Shown: positions 51,758 to 61,323, counted from the stretch's first letter. The stretch is 63,799 nucleotides of DNA from Ereboglobus sp. PH5-10 (GCF_029504735.1 NZ_JAQFIP010000015.1:1-63799); one strand, 5' to 3'. Notes: generated by a model from the letters alone, not told the origin. Program-made: numbers and translations.

Positions 51758-54700
51758 ATGAGAACACTTTTTAATATATTTCCGTGCCAAACCAACAACG
51801 GACGGAACCGGGGCTTGGGTAATTACTCAATGGCCTTGGCGCAAACCTATGCAAAACTCCACTCGGATGACCGCGTCCATTTGCTAGGCGCATGCAATTA
51901 TCCCGAAAGCGTGCCGGATATAAAGACCGCAGTTTCCGGTGACATTCCCGAACACCGCCTGAAACTCATCGATCTGCCGGAAATGAGCGGATTCTCAACC
52001 CCAGTTGAATCTGCTGATGCCAGACTGCAAGCCGCCTCAATTAACTGGGCCTGTGCGCGCATCAATCCCGAGGTCGTGCATACTTCCAGCTTCTTTGAAC
52101 CGGAAGTCTGTCTCCCCTCCCCCGCCAACATGGCGCCATGGCTGCACTCTGTTACCGTCTATGACCTGATTCCCCTGAAATTTGAAAACATTTATTTGAG
52201 GGACGCACGAGCCAAGCGCTGGTATCTGAACAGAATAGAAACACTGAAGCATCACGATATCTTTCTCGCTATATCGGAAAGCACTCGAAGAGATACCATC
52301 GAACTGCTGGCCCTCGACCCCGACCGGGTGTTTAACATATCGGCAGCCTGTCACCCACGGTTCAAAACAGGCGTCAAAAAGGAAACAGAAAAAGAGCTGA
52401 TTGCTAAAAAATATAAAATAAACCGCCCCTATTTCATGTATACAGGCGGTTCGGATTGGCGAAAAAATATCGAGGGTGCCATAAAATCGTTTTCGCTTGT
52501 CCCCGGAGAATTGAGACGCGGGTTTTGCTTTGCAATAGTATGCGCCTTGCCTTCCGCCGAGTTGGACAAGCTCCGCCGGCAAGCTGCCCAGCTCGGGTTG
52601 AATCCGGATGATATTGTGTTCACGGGCTATGTGCCTGATGATGATCTGCCGTTGCTCTACAGATACTGCCATGCTTTTGTGTTTCCGTCCCTTTATGAAG
52701 GGTTCGGTCTCCCAGTCCTCGAAGCCATGTCGTGCGGAGCCCCAACCATAGCCGCAAACAATTCCAGTCTGCCCGAAATCATCAACCGCCGGGATGCTCT
52801 TTTTGATGCCAACACGCCGGAGCCCCTGGCGGACCTGCTTGTCACCTTGATGCGTGATGAGAATTATAGACAGTCCCTTATCAAAACCGGACTCAAGCAA
52901 GCGGAAAGTTTTAGCTGGGAGAATACCGCAAAAAAAGCTCGCATAATATGGGAGGCCGCCCTCGCAATCAAAAATACAAACAAGCGCACCGCATTATTCC
53001 ATAGGCACCCGCTGAAAAGACTCGCTTTTGTTTCACCCATTCCCCCGCAGCGCACGGGCATTGCTGTGTTTTCCGCGGAGCTGCTCAATGTTCTCAGTGC
53101 CTTTTATCAAATTGATGTTTTCACGGACAAATCATTCGAACCCGACGAGCGGTTGTCCGCACTATTTGAGATACATTCGTATGCTGAATTGGACAAAATG
53201 GCTAAAGATTATGATGCCATACTCTATCATGTGGGCAACAGCGCTTATCACATTGAAATATTAAGCCTTTTGCAAAAACATCCCGGAATCGCGGTTCTTC
53301 ACGATTTTTATATTTCCGGACTGCTTGACTACATGGAGCATAATAAAATTTATCCTGAATGTTTGACGCGCGAGCTGCTCAGGCACGGCGGCCATAAGGC
53401 AATGACCATGTATAAAAACTCCGAGACGGCACTTCAGGCGATTACCGAATGCCCGGCCAACAGCCTCGTATTCGAAAGTGCCCTGGGTGTGATTGTGCAT
53501 TCGGGTTACGCGCAAGCACTTATTGATCGACACTATCCTGAAGGGGTTGCCGCGCCACACGCTGTCATCCCGTTGTTAAAGAGAGTGTCTCTTGTCGCTG
53601 AGAATGAGAACACCGAAACTGAGAGAGCGAATGATTTCACCATTTGCAGCTTCGGGCACATAACCGCGACCAAGAGCCCCATGTTGTTAATCGAGGCCTT
53701 CGAAAAATTAGCCGCATGCATGCCAGGCAAAAAGATAATGTTATGTTTTGTTGGAGAATTGTTGGATGACGCACATGGTGCGCAATTGAGAAAACGGTTG
53801 GCCAACAGTAAATTTAAGAATCGTATTAAGATAACTGGCTATGCAAACGATGCCGATTATGCGCACTGGATGCATTCGGCTAATGTTGCAGTGCAGTTGC
53901 GTTCCTCCTCAAGGGGTGAAACCTCGGGCGCGTTGCTCGATTGCATGGCCAATTCCGTGCCGGTCGTTGCCAATAATTTTGCATCATTCAGTGGCTACCC
54001 GCCTGACGCCATTTGTTTTGTCGAAGGCGAACTGACATCTGATGCCGTGGCCGAAACGCTGAAAAAACTAATTGAGAATCCAGGGGCGGCAAAAGCATTT
54101 GCCAATGCCGCGAGGAAATGGATTGCGCACAACCACGCCCCTGAGCAAGTCGCCCAACTCTATTATAGAGCGATTGAGTCGTTCACTGCAAATTCCAAAT
54201 CAAATAGTCACATAAAGTTATTAAATTCCATACGGCCTAGTGCTGCAGACTTGGAAAAAGGCGAGCGCTGGATCACGCAACTTTGTGAAACGGAGGTCAC
54301 CCTGAGACCCCCCCGGTTCTATTATGACATTACTCTTTTTTCCAAACAATGGAACGAGGGTTATATGACCGGTATCCAAAGGGTGGTGCATTCCATTTTT
54401 GTGGAGCTCGGCAACCGCCAGATCGACATTTGGCCGGTGGCGTTGAACTCGGCAGGCACCGATTATTATGCTCTTTATAAAAACAGTGATACAAACAAAT
54501 GGGAGTCAACTCAACAAACCGTTCATCTCCAGCACGGTGACACGCTCCTCATCGCGGAACTTAGGCATGACCTGCTCTCAACATCACCGATATGGGAAAA
54601 ACTCAGGAAAGCCCAAATCGATATCCATGCTATTCTTTATGATCTTCTGCCGGTATTGCATCCCGAGTTCTATCCGCCGGAGGGAAAAGAATTGCATCAA

Positions 54701-55459
54701 AAGTATCTTAAATTCCTCTCACAAACCGCAAATCGGGTGAGCGCGATATCGCGCACCGTGGCAACAGATTACTCGCGCTGGGTTGCCGAGGAGGGGCAAA
54801 CTATAACACCCCTGAAATTTCAAAAGGTTGATGTGATACCCCTAGGCGCAGCCCCAAAGCCACCAGCCCAAACCGGTTATAAGACTCCGCCCTGGCCGAG
54901 CGGCGGTCCGGTGTTCCTTATGGTTGGCACACTTGAACCACGAAAGAATCACGCTCTTGCGTTGGACGCATTTGACGCGCTCTGGAGCCAAAACATAAAT
55001 GCACGACTATGCATTGTTGGTCGCAGGGGTTGGCTTGCCGATAAGATTTATGAAAGAATTAAAGATCATCCGAAAATTAATACGGACTTACTATTTTTTG
55101 ATAGTGCGGACGATGAGACGCTATTAAGGTGTTATCAAAATGCGGCTTGCCTGATTGCCGCATCCATAAACGAGGGGTATGGGCTGCCCCTTGTCGAGGC
55201 GGCTCATTATGGGCTACCTATAATAGCATCCGATATCGAGGTTTTCAGGGAAAGCATTGTTGACGCTGACGTTTTTTTTGATCCCACTTCACCGCAATCC
55301 TTGGCAAGCGCAATTATGGAAGCGTTAACCCTTCCGCATGAGGCCCGAACCCTTAAAAAACGGTCGCTTCCCACATGGAAAGACACGCTGGATAAGTTAT
55401 TGAAAGACACGCTTGCGATGTCGGCCAAGGAACACGCGAAAGGATTTTATGACAAATAA
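51758..55459 (+). CDS. Three-domain GT-B glycosyltransferase
   Basis: The product is 1233 residues and contains three glycosyltransferase units. Unit 1 (about 1-405) has TVYDLIPLKF, YTGGSDWRKNIEGAIKSF and EGFGLPVLEA (near 313). Unit 2 (about 417-800) opens RLAFVSPIPPQRTGIAVFSA and has FGHITATKSPMLLIEAFE and GETSGALLDCMA, where the second Glu of the E...E motif is replaced by Asp. Unit 3 (about 853-1230) has YYDITLFSKQW, TGIQRVVHSIF, VGTLEPRKNHALALDAFD and EGYGLPLVEA (near 1138). It is probably a polymerase or multi-linkage enzyme of a surface glycan. Its end overlaps the next gene by 11 bases. Base composition is AT-richer than the flanks. Confidence 0.88.
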   Translation: MRTLFNIFPCQTNNGRNRGLGNYSMALAQTYAKLHSDDRVHLLGACNYPESVPDIKTAVSGDIPEHRLKLIDLPEMSGFSTPVESADARLQAASINWACARINPEVVHTSSFFEPEVCLPSPANMAPWLHSVTVYDLIPLKFENIYLRDARAKRWYLNRIETLKHHDIFLAISESTRRDTIELLALDPDRVFNISAACHPRFKTGVKKETEKELIAKKYKINRPYFMYTGGSDWRKNIEGAIKSFSLVPGELRRGFCFAIVCALPSAELDKLRRQAAQLGLNPDDIVFTGYVPDDDLPLLYRYCHAFVFPSLYEGFGLPVLEAMSCGAPTIAANNSSLPEIINRRDALFDANTPEPLADLLVTLMRDENYRQSLIKTGLKQAESFSWENTAKKARIIWEAALAIKNTNKRTALFHRHPLKRLAFVSPIPPQRTGIAVFSAELLNVLSAFYQIDVFTDKSFEPDERLSALFEIHSYAELDKMAKDYDAILYHVGNSAYHIEILSLLQKHPGIAVLHDFYISGLLDYMEHNKIYPECLTRELLRHGGHKAMTMYKNSETALQAITECPANSLVFESALGVIVHSGYAQALIDRHYPEGVAAPHAVIPLLKRVSLVAENENTETERANDFTICSFGHITATKSPMLLIEAFEKLAACMPGKKIMLCFVGELLDDAHGAQLRKRLANSKFKNRIKITGYANDADYAHWMHSANVAVQLRSSSRGETSGALLDCMANSVPVVANNFASFSGYPPDAICFVEGELTSDAVAETLKKLIENPGAAKAFANAARKWIAHNHAPEQVAQLYYRAIESFTANSKSNSHIKLLNSIRPSAADLEKGERWITQLCETEVTLRPPRFYYDITLFSKQWNEGYMTGIQRVVHSIFVELGNRQIDIWPVALNSAGTDYYALYKNSDTNKWESTQQTVHLQHGDTLLIAELRHDLLSTSPIWEKLRKAQIDIHAILYDLLPVLHPEFYPPEGKELHQKYLKFLSQTANRVSAISRTVATDYSRWVAEEGQTITPLKFQKVDVIPLGAAPKPPAQTGYKTPPWPSGGPVFLMVGTLEPRKNHALALDAFDALWSQNINARLCIVGRRGWLADKIYERIKDHPKINTDLLFFDSADDETLLRCYQNAACLIAASINEGYGLPLVEAAHYGLPIIASDIEVFRESIVDADVFFDPTSPQSLASAIMEALTLPHEARTLKKRSLPTWKDTLDKLLKDTLAMSAKEHAKGFYDK

Positions 55460-57497
55460 CACAACTCCCGCATCCCATGCGACCCACTATCTGGGATTGG
55501 CCGCACTTCTAGTGGTGGCATACCACTTGTTTCTTTCCTCCATCGGGCAAGGCATACCATATGTAATGGCAGATGAATGGCTATACAATGAAAGCACGCG
55601 TCTTTTGCCGATCGCTGAGGCAAAGTTTCCCTCTTATGTTTATTTTATTCTCTACAAAATTATAATTTTGTTTGAGAAGGATTTTCTTGCGGTGGTAAAA
55701 TATATAAATATTTTTATTTATGTCGCAGCCCTTCCATTCATACACTCAATTTGCAGACTGGTGGCATCTGAAAAAACATCAATAGGCGTTGCAACATTGG
55801 CGCTACTGCTGCCATTTGGTTCCTACACGACCTACTTTATGCCGGAAAGTTTGTATTTTCTGTTTTTTTGGATTTTAACATGGCTCCTGTTTTATCCGGA
55901 AAAACTCAATTTGTTCGCCAGGGCCGCCATAATCGGTGTTTGGGTTGGTTGCGGGATGATGGTGAAATTTCATGCTTGTTTTTTAATTCCGGCCATATGT
56001 GTGTTTCTTCTGATCAAGGGGTTCACTTCCCCAGGGGGGGCGCTTAAAAGCAAACTGCTCCCGACGCTGACATTTTCAGGGTTCACTCTAATGACGCGAT
56101 TTGCGCTGGGGTATCTCATTGCGGGGCAAAACGGACTTAGTCTGACAGGGAAATTTTATGGCGGACTGAAAATGAGTCCTGAAATGCTGCAAGCCAATAT
56201 TGGCAATATCGGTCTATCCGTTTCAGGAAATCTCATTGCGGTGCTTCTTCTATACGGACTACCGATCATCGTCATATTATACACAGTGGCGTCACGACAC
56301 CCTGCCTCGGATGATCGCTATCAAAAACTGATGCTCTGGGGTGTTTTCTGCATGGCCACACTAATACCGGTCACGGGCCTTTACACGGCTATCGCGGCGG
56401 AACAAGGCCCTTACGAAATCGCGACTAGGTTGCATCTTCGTTACTATAACTTTGCCTTTCCGATTTTTCTTATTTTGCTTGCCGGAGCTGAGCGCCGCCT
56501 GCCCGGGGTAAAGAGAGGCGCAAAACTTTTAATTCCCTCCTTGCTGATAGTCATATTGCCGCCGATTTCATATAAAATTATAAAAAAATACTTCGCGCTT
56601 GGTGTGGTTGACTGCCCCGAACTATTTTCACTGATGGGCCAACCCGGCATTTTTGGTATTTTGATCGTTGCCGCCACATCTATTGGAGCGCTGTTTTTCA
56701 TTAAAAAGAAGCTGGCCGCCCGGATTACCCTCTGGGGTTACATCCCCCTGCTTTCCGCTATTTCCATGGTGTTCTTCTTTTCATATTTTAAAAAGGAAAA
56801 AGTCGACACGGACTACACAATTGGAGGACGGTTCACCAAGGAGTTTTTGCAACACGACATTGACAAGCTCACTATCATCGGAGACGCATGGAGCGGTCTT
56901 TTCGCAGCCTTATTTTTCACGGACTCGAACAAGGTTGTCCTGATGCACAAGGACGATATTGGTGATCCTAATGACTTGTTCAAACGATGGCCGGATCGCT
57001 GGTTTTTGATAATCAGCAATACCATCGAAACACCAACGCAATACCAGCGTGTTGTGTGCCCGAGTTTCATACTTGCCCACGCCAACGATAAAATTATTGT
57101 GGATTTCACCCGTTACGACAAGGGATTTGCTGTGGAATCCACGGCAGGTCTTTCCGGGCAGGAGGTGTTTGGCAGATGGTCTGACTCCGAGCTTGTCAAA
57201 ATACGATTTAAGCATCCTCTCCCAAAATCATTTTCATTGGTCTTAACAGCGGAAGCCTTTGGTCCGAACAAGGACGAGGAATTCGTAATTAGAGCCGGAA
57301 ACACGAGCCACAAGTTCAAACTGGAACAGGGAAGGGCCAAAGTAGGCCCTCTCGCGTTCGTTTGCCCGATTCCTTGGCATGACATCGAAATCATCGTGCC
57401 AAATCCAAAATCCCCCGCGGAGTTGAACATGGGAAATGATTCAAGAAAACTCGGCATTGCAATTTCAAGGCTGGAGATACTTTCCCTGGAACAATGA
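55449..57497 (+). CDS. Multi-pass membrane protein, GT-C-like, with C-terminal soluble domain
   Basis: The product is 682 residues. About ten to twelve hydrophobic helices occupy residues 10-460 (YLGLAALLVVAYHLFLSS; FILYKIIILF; AIIGVWVGCGMMVKFHACFL), with a short acidic site (MADEW) after the first helix, as in GT-C transferases that use polyprenyl-linked sugars. The C-terminal domain contains GLSGQEVFGRWSDSELVKIR, a motif also seen at the C terminus of other membrane glycan enzymes (DUF7024-like). The donor and acceptor are unknown. The ATG at 55449 lies inside the end of the previous gene, indicating coupling. The upstream frame is rejected. Confidence 0.7.
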   Translation: MTNNTTPASHATHYLGLAALLVVAYHLFLSSIGQGIPYVMADEWLYNESTRLLPIAEAKFPSYVYFILYKIIILFEKDFLAVVKYINIFIYVAALPFIHSICRLVASEKTSIGVATLALLLPFGSYTTYFMPESLYFLFFWILTWLLFYPEKLNLFARAAIIGVWVGCGMMVKFHACFLIPAICVFLLIKGFTSPGGALKSKLLPTLTFSGFTLMTRFALGYLIAGQNGLSLTGKFYGGLKMSPEMLQANIGNIGLSVSGNLIAVLLLYGLPIIVILYTVASRHPASDDRYQKLMLWGVFCMATLIPVTGLYTAIAAEQGPYEIATRLHLRYYNFAFPIFLILLAGAERRLPGVKRGAKLLIPSLLIVILPPISYKIIKKYFALGVVDCPELFSLMGQPGIFGILIVAATSIGALFFIKKKLAARITLWGYIPLLSAISMVFFFSYFKKEKVDTDYTIGGRFTKEFLQHDIDKLTIIGDAWSGLFAALFFTDSNKVVLMHKDDIGDPNDLFKRWPDRWFLIISNTIETPTQYQRVVCPSFILAHANDKIIVDFTRYDKGFAVESTAGLSGQEVFGRWSDSELVKIRFKHPLPKSFSLVLTAEAFGPNKDEEFVIRAGNTSHKFKLEQGRAKVGPLAFVCPIPWHDIEIIVPNPKSPAELNMGNDSRKLGIAISRLEILSLEQ

Positions 57498-57525
57498 TTC
57501 TTTATATTCAAAACCTCACGCACAC

Positions 57526-58494
57526 ATGCTAAACAAGAACAAAATTGCCATTATAATTCCATGTTACAAAGTTAGGGCGCGCATTCTTACGGTTATCGCA
57601 ACGATTCCGACCTGGGTTGACAGCATTTTTGCCATTGACGATTGCTGTCCCGAAAAGACGGGGGACTTTCTAAAATTGAACTGCAGGGATGAAAGATTGA
57701 CTGTTATATATAATGAAAGCAACCAAGGCGTGGGCGGGGCCTGCACTGCAGGCTTCACGGCCGCGCTCAAGCACGGATGCGATATTATTATAAAAATGGA
57801 CGGTGACGGACAAATGGATCCTGCCTACCTGCGCCGTCTTATTCACCCCATAGAATCAGGACTGGCCGACTTTACAAAAGGAAACAGATTTTATCATTTG
57901 AATGAGTTGCAATCCATGCCGCTGGTGCGGCGCATTGGAAACATAGGGCTCACACTATTGACAAAATTCGCCAGTGGCTTCTGGCATATTTCTGATCCCA
58001 CCAACGGTTATCTGGCGCTCCACTCATCCATATTGAACATGTTTTCAAGCAAACGTCTCGCCAAGCGTTATTTCTTCGAAACCAGCCTATTGGTCCACAT
58101 GAACATAATTAATGCAGTTGCGTGTGATGTCCCCATACCAGCAAAATACGATAACGAGCATTCCTCCCTAAGCATAGGCAAATCATTGGTGGAATTTCCC
58201 GTGAAACTTATAATGAGCCTTATAAACCGTATAATACTCAAATATTTTATTTACAATGTAAACGCAACCACCGTCTTGTTGACTCTCGGGACAATGCTTT
58301 GCGCCGGAGGCGGTCTGTTTGGTGGATACAGATGGATTTTGGGCGAAGTCAACAGCCAGGCGCAAACAGCGGGAACAGTAGCCTTGGCATTTTTACCCAT
58401 CATACTCGGAACGCAAATGCTACTGCAGGCCATCTTGCTCGACATTATGGACAAACCAGTGATCCCCTTGCATAAAATAATTAAGGATTCTTGA
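57526..58494 (+). CDS. Family 2 glycosyltransferase with C-terminal membrane segments
   Basis: The product is 322 residues. The GT-A fold is shown by AIIIPCYKV, IFAIDDCCPEKT, NESNQGVGGACTAGF and the metal-binding KMDGDGQMDP. Two hydrophobic helices near the C terminus (TTVLLTLGTMLCAGGGLFGG; TVALAFLPIILGTQMLLQAI) anchor it in the membrane, as in DPM1/ArnC-like enzymes that load sugars onto undecaprenyl phosphate. It could supply the donor for the GT-C-like protein encoded immediately upstream, 28 bases away. The start ATG 57526 is just before the first beta strand. Confidence 0.87.
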   Translation: MLNKNKIAIIIPCYKVRARILTVIATIPTWVDSIFAIDDCCPEKTGDFLKLNCRDERLTVIYNESNQGVGGACTAGFTAALKHGCDIIIKMDGDGQMDPAYLRRLIHPIESGLADFTKGNRFYHLNELQSMPLVRRIGNIGLTLLTKFASGFWHISDPTNGYLALHSSILNMFSSKRLAKRYFFETSLLVHMNIINAVACDVPIPAKYDNEHSSLSIGKSLVEFPVKLIMSLINRIILKYFIYNVNATTVLLTLGTMLCAGGGLFGGYRWILGEVNSQAQTAGTVALAFLPIILGTQMLLQAILLDIMDKPVIPLHKIIKDS

Positions 58495-58555
58495 TGCGTT
58501 TCGCCTTTTTGTAACGTGTGGCTTGCTGGTGAAATATCGATCCGGGCTGGCCCAG

Positions 58556-59767
58556 TTAAATAACACCGCCCGGCATTCCATTTGCCAGCAACGCATGCAA
58601 GTCGAGTGCATAGTCATCCCATGTTCGGATATTTCTGGACATGGCGGCGGTCGACAATGAGGCGTTCATATTTTGATCGACCAACAACGACTCTATGCCC
58701 CGGGCTATATTGTCGGAATTGGGTTCGCCGGTCAAAACGCAGCCTCCCCCAGCCGCAACCTCCGCCATGGCGGTCAGGCCGGAACACACACAGGCCCGTC
58801 CATGCGCGAGACTTTCCAATACTGGGAGGCCGAAGCCTTCGCATAACGAGGGATACACGGTAAAAATGCACTCTTTGTAGGATTTTTTTAAAAACTCATC
58901 CGACGCGTTGAAATACCACTCGATCTGCCTGTTTTTGGCTTTTAATAATTGTATTTTTTCCATCGCCGCCACGCCGGTTTCCTTGTTCAACATGCCTATT
59001 AGCCTGAGACGAAAATGCAAACCTTTCGTCCACAGCAGTTCGCATGCTTCCAGCAAAGCCACATGGTTTTTGCGCCCCTCCAACGTGCCCACCGAAAGGA
59101 TCATTGGTGTTTTGTCATACGGGAGTTCCAAGCTTGTGGCACCGGCCACTTCATCAACGCCCAGCGGAATGGTTGTGATTTGGGGTATTTGGGCGATGCT
59201 TTTGGATTTCCAATACGAAACGAGGCAATCCCGGCTGTAATCAGACACGGATGCTATTATATCAAAACTCAAAAGTCGCTCCAAATAGGTGTGGTATTTC
59301 GCGACAGTTGCCCGTGGGGCCAATTCAGGTGACTGGACCGCGATCATGTCATGAAAAATCGCAACGCGCGGCCCCGTCACAGGCAGTTCTGTTTTCAATT
59401 GCGAAAACGCTTTCAATCGGCATTCGTCCAGAAATAGCTCCCCGCAAATAAATCCGGACGCCTTGCTCAAATGGTAATATTTTTTTTTCGGAAACACACG
59501 GGAAACACGCCCCCTTATTCTCTGGCTCAATGACCATGACGCGCCTCTCCTCTCACCGACGGATTTGTCCGCTGTAAACATCAAATTGTCAGTCTCGTCC
59601 GCGTCCATGCGTCGCCATGCGTGCGCATACTTGTCATGGACGACTGGCAGCAAAGAAGGCTCTTTATTCTTGGGCCAATGCCTGTGCAGGCGTCTGATCA
59701 CACGCTGGATTCCCGTGTTCGCGTTTGTATGCGAGGTGTGCGTGACATCGTATAATACCTGGCTCAT
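58556..59767 (-). CDS. GT4 glycosyltransferase, relative of unit 3 of the large enzyme
   Basis: The product is 403 residues. It begins QVLYDVTHTSHTNANTGIQR and has AIFHDMIAVQSPEL, ASVSDYSRDCLVSYW, LSVGTLEGRKNHVALLEACE and EGFGLPVLESLAHG. The same order of motifs (YD-I/V-T, TGIQRV, VGTLE-x-RKNH) occurs in unit 3 of the 1233-residue protein, so the two share a subfamily and probably act on related acceptors. The ATG at 59767 is chosen from this alignment; 31 upstream codons are basic and unlike the family. Its start is 7 bases from the stop of the ABC ATPase gene, so it belongs to the exporter operon. Confidence 0.88.
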   Translation of the reverse strand: MSQVLYDVTHTSHTNANTGIQRVIRRLHRHWPKNKEPSLLPVVHDKYAHAWRRMDADETDNLMFTADKSVGERRGASWSLSQRIRGRVSRVFPKKKYYHLSKASGFICGELFLDECRLKAFSQLKTELPVTGPRVAIFHDMIAVQSPELAPRATVAKYHTYLERLLSFDIIASVSDYSRDCLVSYWKSKSIAQIPQITTIPLGVDEVAGATSLELPYDKTPMILSVGTLEGRKNHVALLEACELLWTKGLHFRLRLIGMLNKETGVAAMEKIQLLKAKNRQIEWYFNASDEFLKKSYKECIFTVYPSLCEGFGLPVLESLAHGRACVCSGLTAMAEVAAGGGCVLTGEPNSDNIARGIESLLVDQNMNASLSTAAMSRNIRTWDDYALDLHALLANGMPGGVI

Positions 59768-59774
59768 TTGATGG

Positions 59775-60503
59775 CTAAATTTTATATTGATGCGCGCCCG
59801 TGTGATATTTTTCCGCGACCTCGCCGGGATCGCCTTCCGCGAGGATCTGGCCTTTTTCAAGCCAGATGGCGCGCCCGCACATGCGTTTTATTGTTTCCGC
59901 GTCGTGCGAAATCAACACCACCGTGCGGTTTGACGAGAATTTCTCCTTTATGGCTGCCTCCGATTTGGCGGCAAACACTTCGTCGCCCACGCCAAGCACC
60001 TCGTCTATCAATAAAACATCGGGGTCCGTTTCCATCGCGACGGAAAAGCCCAGCCGCAGGTTCATGCCGGATGAATATGTATACACCGGATAATCAAAAA
60101 AATCACCAAGGCCGGAGAATTCGCGTATTTTATCTATTCGTTCCAGCATGTGCCCCCTTGATTTTCCCATGAGCATGCCGTTGAGGATGGCATTTTCCTC
60201 ACCGGTCAGGTTGCCCTCAAATCCCACGCCTAGGGAGAGCAGCTCGACGTGCACATTGGGCCGGGAAAACAACATCTTCCCCTCGTCTATGCCATATATG
60301 CCGGCGAGCACGCGCATCAATGTGCTTTTGCCGCATCCATTGCGGCCTATGATGCCAAGTTTTTCACCCTCATAAATTTGCAGGTTCAAACCGCGCAAGG
60401 CCCATATTTCCTTTTTTGTCCTTGAGAAAATAGTCCTTTGCGGACGGTAGCACAAACCGACATTGTCCAGTGTAATTAGTGGCGTCATCGCAGGATCAGG
60501 CAT
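59775..60503 (-). CDS. Polysaccharide ABC exporter ATPase, short Wzt/KpsT type
   Basis: The product is 242 residues. Walker A GIIGRNGCGKST, signature YSSGMNLRLGF, Walker B DVLLIDEVLGVGDE and switch LISHD are all present. The sequence GNLTGEENAILNG is typical of O-antigen, capsule and teichoic-acid exporters. The protein ends just after the nucleotide-binding domain, so the C-terminal carbohydrate-binding domain found in Wzt of O8/O9a systems is absent. The start at 60503 overlaps the permease stop by eight bases; MTPLITL at 60488 is an alternative. Confidence 0.9.
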   Translation of the reverse strand: MPDPAMTPLITLDNVGLCYRPQRTIFSRTKKEIWALRGLNLQIYEGEKLGIIGRNGCGKSTLMRVLAGIYGIDEGKMLFSRPNVHVELLSLGVGFEGNLTGEENAILNGMLMGKSRGHMLERIDKIREFSGLGDFFDYPVYTYSSGMNLRLGFSVAMETDPDVLLIDEVLGVGDEVFAAKSEAAIKEKFSSNRTVVLISHDAETIKRMCGRAIWLEKGQILAEGDPGEVAEKYHTGAHQYKI

Positions 60504-61272
60504 TGGTCAGTTTGAGTATTTTTTTATCATAATAGGCATGAAGAATCATGCCGAGGGCGAGGAACGCCATGCTGACTAGGCCCGCCTCGGCCAAGTGCGA
60601 CATTTGCGGGGGCTGGTTGTGGATCACGACCGCGCGATAGGATTCTATAAAGACTGCCATCGGATTTGCATAAAACAGGGATTTTAAATTCTCCGGCACC
60701 AGCGAGGCGTCAAAGAATATTCCCGACATGAAGAACAACAGCCGGAATATGGAGCTTACCACCGTGAGCAGATCGTTCATGAGCGTGGCGCCGATGGTCA
60801 GCGGCAGTGTCACGCCGATAATCAACAACAACTGCAGCAACATCAGCCCGGGCAAATATACATAATGGAAGTTGGGCGTGTATCCAAACACAGCGGCCGT
60901 CACCAGGATGACCACAAACACACACAGGAATTTCCACGTGTTGACCATGATGGACACAATCGGAAATATATATTTCGGAAGGTTAAATTGCGTAAGAACG
61001 CCGTATTTGGCCTTGATCGCCGTGGCGCCGAGCATGCACGAGCTTTCAAACCACTGCCATGTGATCATGCCTAATATAAGAAAAACCACATACTCGGGGC
61101 CGCCCTTGCCGGTGATTTGGGAGAACGCTATGTAAAGCACGAGCGTGCTCAACATTGGCTCCAGCAAAAACCACAGATACCCCAGGTAATTCTGGCGTCC
61201 CTCGGATTTGATGCCGGCAAGTGTCCTATAAAAGACAATCCCGGCGTATCTCTTTAAAGTCGAAACCCACAT
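60496..61272 (-). CDS. Polysaccharide ABC exporter permease, Wzm/KpsM type
   Basis: The product is 258 residues with six predicted helices (YLWFLLEPMLSTLVLYIAFS; YVVFLILGMITWQWFESS; FLCVFVVILVTAAVFGY; MLLQLLLIIGVTLPLTIGAT; LLTVVSSIFRLLFFMSGIFF; GLVSMAFLALGMILHAYY). ABC-2 family features include SVLYANPM-like FYANPMAVFIESYR after the fifth helix. It forms the membrane channel for the ATPase encoded next to it. The gene is the first of the minus-strand set ABC permease, ATPase, GT4. The 50-base gap to thyX has no obvious promoter or terminator. Confidence 0.88.
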   Translation of the reverse strand: MWVSTLKRYAGIVFYRTLAGIKSEGRQNYLGYLWFLLEPMLSTLVLYIAFSQITGKGGPEYVVFLILGMITWQWFESSCMLGATAIKAKYGVLTQFNLPKYIFPIVSIMVNTWKFLCVFVVILVTAAVFGYTPNFHYVYLPGLMLLQLLLIIGVTLPLTIGATLMNDLLTVVSSIFRLLFFMSGIFFDASLVPENLKSLFYANPMAVFIESYRAVVIHNQPPQMSHLAEAGLVSMAFLALGMILHAYYDKKILKLTNA

Positions 61273-61323
61273 ATATGAATGATGTTATTTAATAAAAATC
61301 CCGCAGCCGAAATCGGGGGCGTT

